A stretch of DNA of 64,000 nt, taken from the NCBI GenBank assembly GCA_014706295.1, contig JACSVZ010000007.1, positions 47,630,975 through 47,694,974 of the forward strand, written 5' to 3'. Below, piece by piece: positions 57,731 to 64,000 of the stretch (its first letter is position 1; each line of letters opens with the position of its first letter). The DNA comes from Lycocorax pyrrhopterus obiensis. Lineage: Eukaryota > Chordata > Aves > Passeriformes > Paradisaeidae. The notes below the pieces were generated by a model, which saw only the letters and a program-made list of their open reading frames with translations, was not told the DNA's origin and did not search any database. Both the position numbers and the translations under genes were made by a program.

Positions 57731-60700
57731 TAGGATGGTACAGTCTTTTTTTATTTACTTTCTTGCTGGTTTTTTATTTTGTTTTTTAATGTCTTTTTTT
57801 TTGATTTAACACGGCTTACATTTTAGTGCCTCTGGTAAGGGTAGCTGAAGATAACTTGGCTGGGGCTTTTTGACAGGATTTGAGTGCTTTACAACAATAG
57901 AGGTCTTTCTGAGGACCCGGACACCTGTCTAATGAGTCATGGGAAACAGGAGGACACACATTTTTCCTCCACTCTTTATTCACACAGAAAACATCAAGGA
58001 TTGAGCTCCGTCTGTGTCTGGCAATCTCCTTCTGGACATGAACACGGTGTGCAAGGCCACACAGGAAAAGATGGCATGCTCTTGAATCTTAAGAAGGTAA
58101 CAGTCCACGGAGACGCTGTCCTGCTGGGAGCCAGTCTAGTCCTTAGTGTGCAGACCTGGTTCTTGGTGCCTCTCCCACATTCCTGTCTGCAGCACTTGCT
58201 TCTGCTGCTGGTTTCCTGGCATGCAGTTGTACTGCAGCTGCAGTGGAGGTCTTTGCTCTGTTTCCCAGTGTGGATTTCAGATTTCAGTCCTGCAGCAAAA
58301 GCCATCCCAGGAATTTTCTGGAAGTTGCACAAACTCAGGGACTGGTAGCATTTGGCAGGAGAGGATGTGAGCCTGGAAGGTGCTCCCCAGGTGTTTCATC
58401 CCTCAGGATCTGCCCATTCCCATGTAAATCATACCAGGGTTTAGGTTTAATTTTGCTTTCTTCACATAAATTTTACTTAAATTCAAGGCTTACAGCTAAA
58501 TGCCCCTTTCTGCTTTGCAGCATATGGGATGAACATAACATGTTCTCCAAAACATTGGATGATATTCAGGAGGCCTGCATAGACTCATGACCTGTTCAAA
58601 TAATAACTGTAAACCTCCTGAGAGTCCTGGTAATATTTTAACCAGTCATCCTTCTTCAGGCTAGTGAAAAACCCTGTATCACCCTATGTCTGCACACGTA
58701 GCACTAGAATGATTCATCGCGCTTCCCTTCTTTCTCAGAAGCTCCCTGCACAGCAGTGTGGTCCTCATATGTCCTTCTGCAGAACTGAACTGGGCATGTT
58801 TTCAGAATTACAGAGAAAAAGGTTCACGCCATAATCACAAGATAGAAGAAGTTTTGGAGTTTTTTGCAGGCATTTGGACATATGCATTTGTTTGCTACAA
58901 GATATTTCCAGCTTCAGTGGTAGATATAGTAGTCACAAAAGGGTTAATAACTTCTCTGCAGTTGCTAGGTAATGCTGTCTTATCGTTGGGACCACTTACT
59001 AGTTAGTGACAGCCTTTCTGATGATGTAATGTTTAAATAGTCACTTTGGAGTGCATTAAATTGCGTTTTTATTTTTCTTGTTTCCTTTAGAAAGCTAGGA
59101 AATGAAACATAAAATGATATTATGGCTGCATGGATAAATCAACCAAAAGCCAGAAAACACAGGAGCTGAACATTAGTCCAAGGAGACATCTTCAGCTCTG
59201 AGAGAGTGAGCTCTTTTTTTAATGTATTGTAGTATAGCTTCTGTTAAAAAGTAGTGTTTCTTCATAGTTCTTGGACCAAAGTGGAAGAAGCGATGAGTCC
59301 AAATGATGGGTCACTTCAATACTAAGCATGGAAATATCAAACAGGCCTTATTAGAGTTAAAAAATTATTTGAATGCTTTATCTTTTTTTTTCTTGTTTCT
59401 GTTTAATTCAGCAATTGGAGTCACTCTTATAAAACAACAAGCACTGTTGGGATTCAGATTGCTTTTGGACACAGACCAAACTTTTCAAACCCACATGCAG
59501 ACCAAGGTGCAGCCAGAACTCCTGCAGTCAGGTCAGTTCCAGCGGTGCATTCTTTGGGTATCGGATCTGAAGTAATTGCTAATTTGTTTCTAGGTAACAG
59601 GAAAACACATTAAAGTGAATACAACTATTCAATAAACATTTCATTCTCATTTCTATTCATTTCACTCAGCCAAGTGGTCCAACTCCATGTCCCTCCTTTC
59701 CTAGTCTGGGAAACACTGGAAGAAGGAGCTGAGTCTCGGTGGGGTTTTACACCCTTAAAATCCTCAGAGCTTGTGAGAGCCCTTGACCCTGGCTGTGGCA
59801 GACCCCACCTGTGCTTGCTCTCTCAGCCTCCTGGGACCCCTTCCTCCATTCCCTGCCCATTCCCTGCTTCCTGTGGACCAGGGCTGCTTTGCTGATGTCT
59901 TTCATAAGGCTACACAACTCTAACCAAGGCTGCTTTAAAGTGAGCACAGTGCAAGCTCAGCAAGTAGTCCCAGATGAGCATTCCAATTCATCCTCCACAT
60001 GGCCTTTTCTTTTTCTCCACGAGCGTCTCAGACGTGGAAATAGTGTTGGGAGTCTGGGGACTGGGGGCGATTACAGTGCCTGACTATCTTTTCATGCAAG
60101 CAAGGCAAATCCACTTGTGGATGCTATTCTTGAGGCAGGACCTTACCCTAGATTAGACAGCAGTCACATCATGGAGAAGCTGGTATTTACGTAGCTGGCA
60201 CCAAACAAATGGAGAGAGAAAGGTACAGTTAAACACCAAGTTCTTTTTTTCATCTCTTTGCAGGATCATTTGTGAAGCTTTTGGTGACTAGAATAAACTG
60301 CATGCTCACTCAAACCTACATAAATGTGCTGAACTCAGCCTGGATGCTGCTGAGAGGGGCTGTCTTAGCCAGCAACAGTGGCAACCCAGCATCTTTGTAT
60401 TTCCCATTTGTCAAATTAAAAGGTCCTATTTCAGGCTTTCCCCTATGAATACTCCTACAGTGGACACATGAAAGGAGACCAATTGCTCCCTGACTGAGAT
60501 ATGTGTGGGACTCAGTGTCAGGAGAGAACAAGAAATCTGCAGGCTTCAGCACCCAGCTTTTGTATGCTGCTGACAAAACTAGCAGGAATAAAATATGCAT
60601 GCTGAAAAGAAAAGGGAAATAATAGTTTCTTTACATGAGCCTTTCTCTGGGTTCTAGGACATGCAGTCATAATAATGGTGGACACTACACAGAAAACAAT

Positions 60701-63700
60701 ACACAGGGTGAGATCATTCTTGTAGTCAGGTTCAGTACAGGCATTACTGAACAGAACCACAGAGCACAGAGACTGTTTGCAGGGCAAGTCTCTGCTATGA
60801 CAGGTCATTCAAATGCTCATGGCAAGCGCAGTTACTGTGGATATGAAAAACTGGTAGCAGGAAAATAACTGACTACAGACTGTGAACCACTTCAGCTAGA
60901 AACATTTTATTATACTGAGTTTTAGCCCATATGTAGGTGGCTATACTATAATAAGTAGGATGAAGTATCACCATAGCTGGGAATGGCATTACCAGTCACA
61001 TTTTATTCCATTTGATTAGATAGGAGATTTCATCCTACTCACTTGTTTGTCTCATCTCAGGAAATATAATCCCCTAATACAAATACCTGATACAAAGCAT
61101 CATCCCAGCCGAAGGAGCAGAACTGTTTTGAAGTCGTCCTGTTTTGCACTTGTGTTTCTCCCCACACAAAGCAGGTGGTAGGTAGATGCCTGTTGCAGTG
61201 CTGAACGTATGCATGGAGGGCTGACAGACGTGTTTGTGAAGTGAAGTCTGGTGTACTGATTTGCTCATTTCTCCATTTCTGAATCCTTCATTAACAGTGG
61301 TGCTGTGTCTGATGAATGAGAAGCGTTTGAGAGAGTTACAGAAACATTAAATGCTTTAAGTGAAGAAGGTTTCGCTCCACAAATCAAGACCATCAGAGAT
61401 AATCCCAGATGATAATTCTCTCACTGTTTCCCACTTAAGTGATAAAATCACAACAGAGAGTGAAACTGGATGGTAAGTGATTGCACTGTATTACTACTGA
61501 AACTAAACTATCATATTGGTACTCTTTGCAAATACTTTTCAGTTTAAGGATCAGTGCTCTCTGCAGTCATCAGTTACACCAATGTACACTTATAACCATG
61601 CTGGCTGAGCTTCCTGCCTGTGATGGTGGCAATTCATGCTGCCCTGCCTTCCAGCATGCCAGCAGTCCTCCTGTCCTCTTCCAAGTATAAACCGTGGCAA
61701 AGTGTGGCCCAGAATTATTCACCTGGTCTGTAATGCATCTAACTGCAGATAACTAGTCACCCGAATCTGTACCTGGGGCAGTCCTGGTAGTGCTGCTCAC
61801 AGGGAGCAGTGTTTCCTCTTCAGTTTCCTTTGGCTTGGGAGAGGCAGGACATTGTCCTCACTCACTGCCTTTGTTGCAGCAGACTCGGACTTTGCTTTAG
61901 CTAACACGAGAAATGCACAGATCAAACCAAAGAGTGGAATAAACATGTATTTCCAGTCTCCACTTTGGTAAATGTATCTGAGCCTAGATCAGTGTCTGCC
62001 TAGGATGTTTCCCAACACTTTGTGGCTTCTGCATGGATCCACAAGTCTTCCCCCTTCTCGCAATAATTTCCTTTGCCTATGGCTTATTCTGCAAGTGACA
62101 AGATTTTAGCCAATATAAAAGCCTTCTCCGAAGCGTTCTTTTTGTCCCTACTCGCACCTTGCCAGATTAATGAGTTCTAGCAACAACACCTGGCTTCTGT
62201 GTTCAGCTACTGCCAATTTCCAGCCTCTGCTGTGACCAAAATATCTGTCCGGTTTTACCTCCCAGGCAGCCCGTGCAGGGTCCCCAGCGCTCCTGTGGGG
62301 AATTTGCCCCTACACACACACATGTGAATCAGAGACACCCGCGGTTCTGGGCAGAAAGGGGAAACTGAGGGGCCTGTGGGGAGCTCTGCTCCATCTTCCT
62401 TCACCTTGCACTGGCCAGGCCTAACCCTAGGCTAGGAATGTCTGTTTTGTCCTCCACCCAAACCCTCTCACAGTAGCTTTATCTGCAGGATTAGGCTCCT
62501 GACAAGTTATTTCCATTCTGTACATATGCTGGGTCATTCTCATCAAATGGCTACAGAGGTTTGTTCATGCCTGTCCCCTCCTCAATAAATCTGTGATTTG
62601 GGAAACAAATTTCATTTTGATGATTTTTTCCAACTATTTATTATGCTGGATTTCTAAGGCACTTCCACTAGGCTTGGTGATTCCTCAAAATAGGAATGGT
62701 GCCTATTGTAGTTAACCCTGTAAAATGTCTAATGAATAATTAAATAGCATGTTGTCGGTAGTTCAGCTTTTTCAGTTTGGTCAGTCGATTGCTGGTTTGC
62801 TGCTTCTATCAAACAAAAACCTTGCTGTGAAGCTTGTTTAAAATTCAGCATTTGCTAATTAGCATTGTTTTGAATGTAATTCTAAGTGCCACTTCTTCAG
62901 GCAATTCAAGAGAGCAATGTAGAACTTCAGTGTCTCTATGGAGACCATCTATAATTTCAAAGACAGAAACAACAGTTTAATGCCTTGTAATACTTAAAAA
63001 AATCATCAGTAGCTCTTTCCAAAATACTCCCAAAATACCAATAAAGAAAGGATGGGGCCCTGCTAATATACAAAGCCAGTTTGTTGAAGATCACTGAATT
63101 GTCATAGAGATGATTCAGTGAAACTAGTTGAGGGCTAAGTTAAAGCACCAGGATTAGTCTCAGGGGTTTAAATTAAATACTGAATAAATATTTAAAATGC
63201 AAAAGATCAAATTGTTAGGCACGTGTGCCAGCTGTAGGAAGGTAAAACCATTTTGTTAGATTTATGTACAGAAACATCAAGAAATGAATTCAACAGCCCT
63301 GCTAACCATCTGGCTCACAGGACCATAAGCCACGACTGATCTTGATTTCCAAGGCAGAAGTGAAGAGGGTTAGATCACCCACACTGGGCATCTGGCCTCC
63401 AGCAACGCCTTATATCCAACACCTCAGAGAAAAACAGCACTGGGATGACACAAAGGCAGCGTCTCCTGTGAGTAACCAGTGACCACACAGGCAAGCTCTG
63501 TTGGATGAGCAATGTACAAAGCTGTGCCTCATCCTGTACAGAATATTATGGCTGGTCAAAACCCAGGGCTGAAACTGGTGGTGCTGCAGCCTGCCAGGGA
63601 GAGGAGAGCTGGCTGCCTGCAGCAGGGCACCGGGATAAATGCAGCTCCTGAGGCTCCTCAGGCTTGCAGAGTGGTCACTGATTCCTTGGAAACTCTCAAA

Positions 63701-64000
63701 TCATTAACAGAGAACAGTGCTGGGTATGATGTGGGAAAAATATGCAGAGCAAAAGCCATGTTCCCTACAACCAAGGAGCAAAATAAGGGTGAAAGCAGAT
63801 AGGGCAGGAGAGAAGGTACCAGCAGCTGTGAAAGAGCCCTGTTCCAGTTCAGACCTGTGCTTTTCACTGGGCAGCTTCAGGGAGCTTCCTCATCTGATGG
63901 CACATCAGGACAGCAGGAAGGGTGGGATGGGGAAACCAGGAAAGGAGGAAGAGACAGGAGAGAGCCTGGGTGGGGAGCAAAGCCCTTCTCAAATATGGGG
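57731..64000. other. Intergenic to window end
   Basis: About 6.3 kb without a recognised gene. A 154-codon plus frame (57,884-58,348) overlaps a 112-codon minus frame and two other plus frames; it lacks a known motif. A CAATATAAAAG element at 62,111-62,121 is a possible core promoter or LTR piece. No exon of TTC7B, expected further on, was recognised. Confidence 0.5.

Noticed and set aside
57884..58348. 154-codon plus frame
   Set aside because: Overlapped by a 112-codon minus frame and two other plus frames; no signal peptide, domain or conserved motif recognised.

Overview
The window is vertebrate nuclear DNA, almost certainly from a bird. It has large introns, mostly AT-rich intergenic sequence and isolated CpG islands. 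Its repeats are ancient CR1-clade LINE fragments plus ERVL-type long terminal repeats (LTRs) of a kind familiar from avian genomes. The gene order, NRDE2 on the minus strand followed by CALM1 on the plus strand, is the order I know from human 14q32. I cannot name the species.

Layout. (1) 1-2,430: first coding exon, promoter and CpG island of NRDE2 on the minus strand; bases 1-2,100 read as its intron 1. (2) 2,430-32,500: intergenic. It holds two ancient CR1-like LINE fragments (about 3.14-3.56 kb and 8.52-9.69 kb), two copies of one LTR family in opposite orientation (18.1-18.6 kb plus, 25.96-26.46 kb minus), a frameshifted coding relic beside the first LTR, and an orphan CpG island (23.77-24.73 kb) with a duplicated CCAAT-box promoter module. 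(3) 32,530-44,530: CALM1, complete, with a TATA-bearing CpG-island promoter, six coding exons, five introns and probably two main 3' ends. (4) 44,530-64,000: intergenic, with an ERVL-type LTR split by a CR1 insertion (48.84-49.56 kb), a SINE-like relic (47.7 kb) and further LTR candidates. I recognise no exon of TTC7B, the next gene in mammals.

The only complete protein-coding gene I can support is calmodulin. Its six exons (3, 31, 144, 107, 136 and 29 nt) join to 450 nt, giving the 148-residue mature vertebrate calmodulin plus start Met and stop. Almost all other ORFs longer than 60 codons are chance frames in non-coding sequence. I found no tRNA, rRNA, CRISPR array or prokaryote-style system, and no convincing new biological system. 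The items most worth checking are the orphan CpG-island promoter with its 51-bp duplication, the CR1-in-LTR nesting, the predicted long CALM1 3' UTR and a perfect 15-bp hairpin in CALM1 intron 4.
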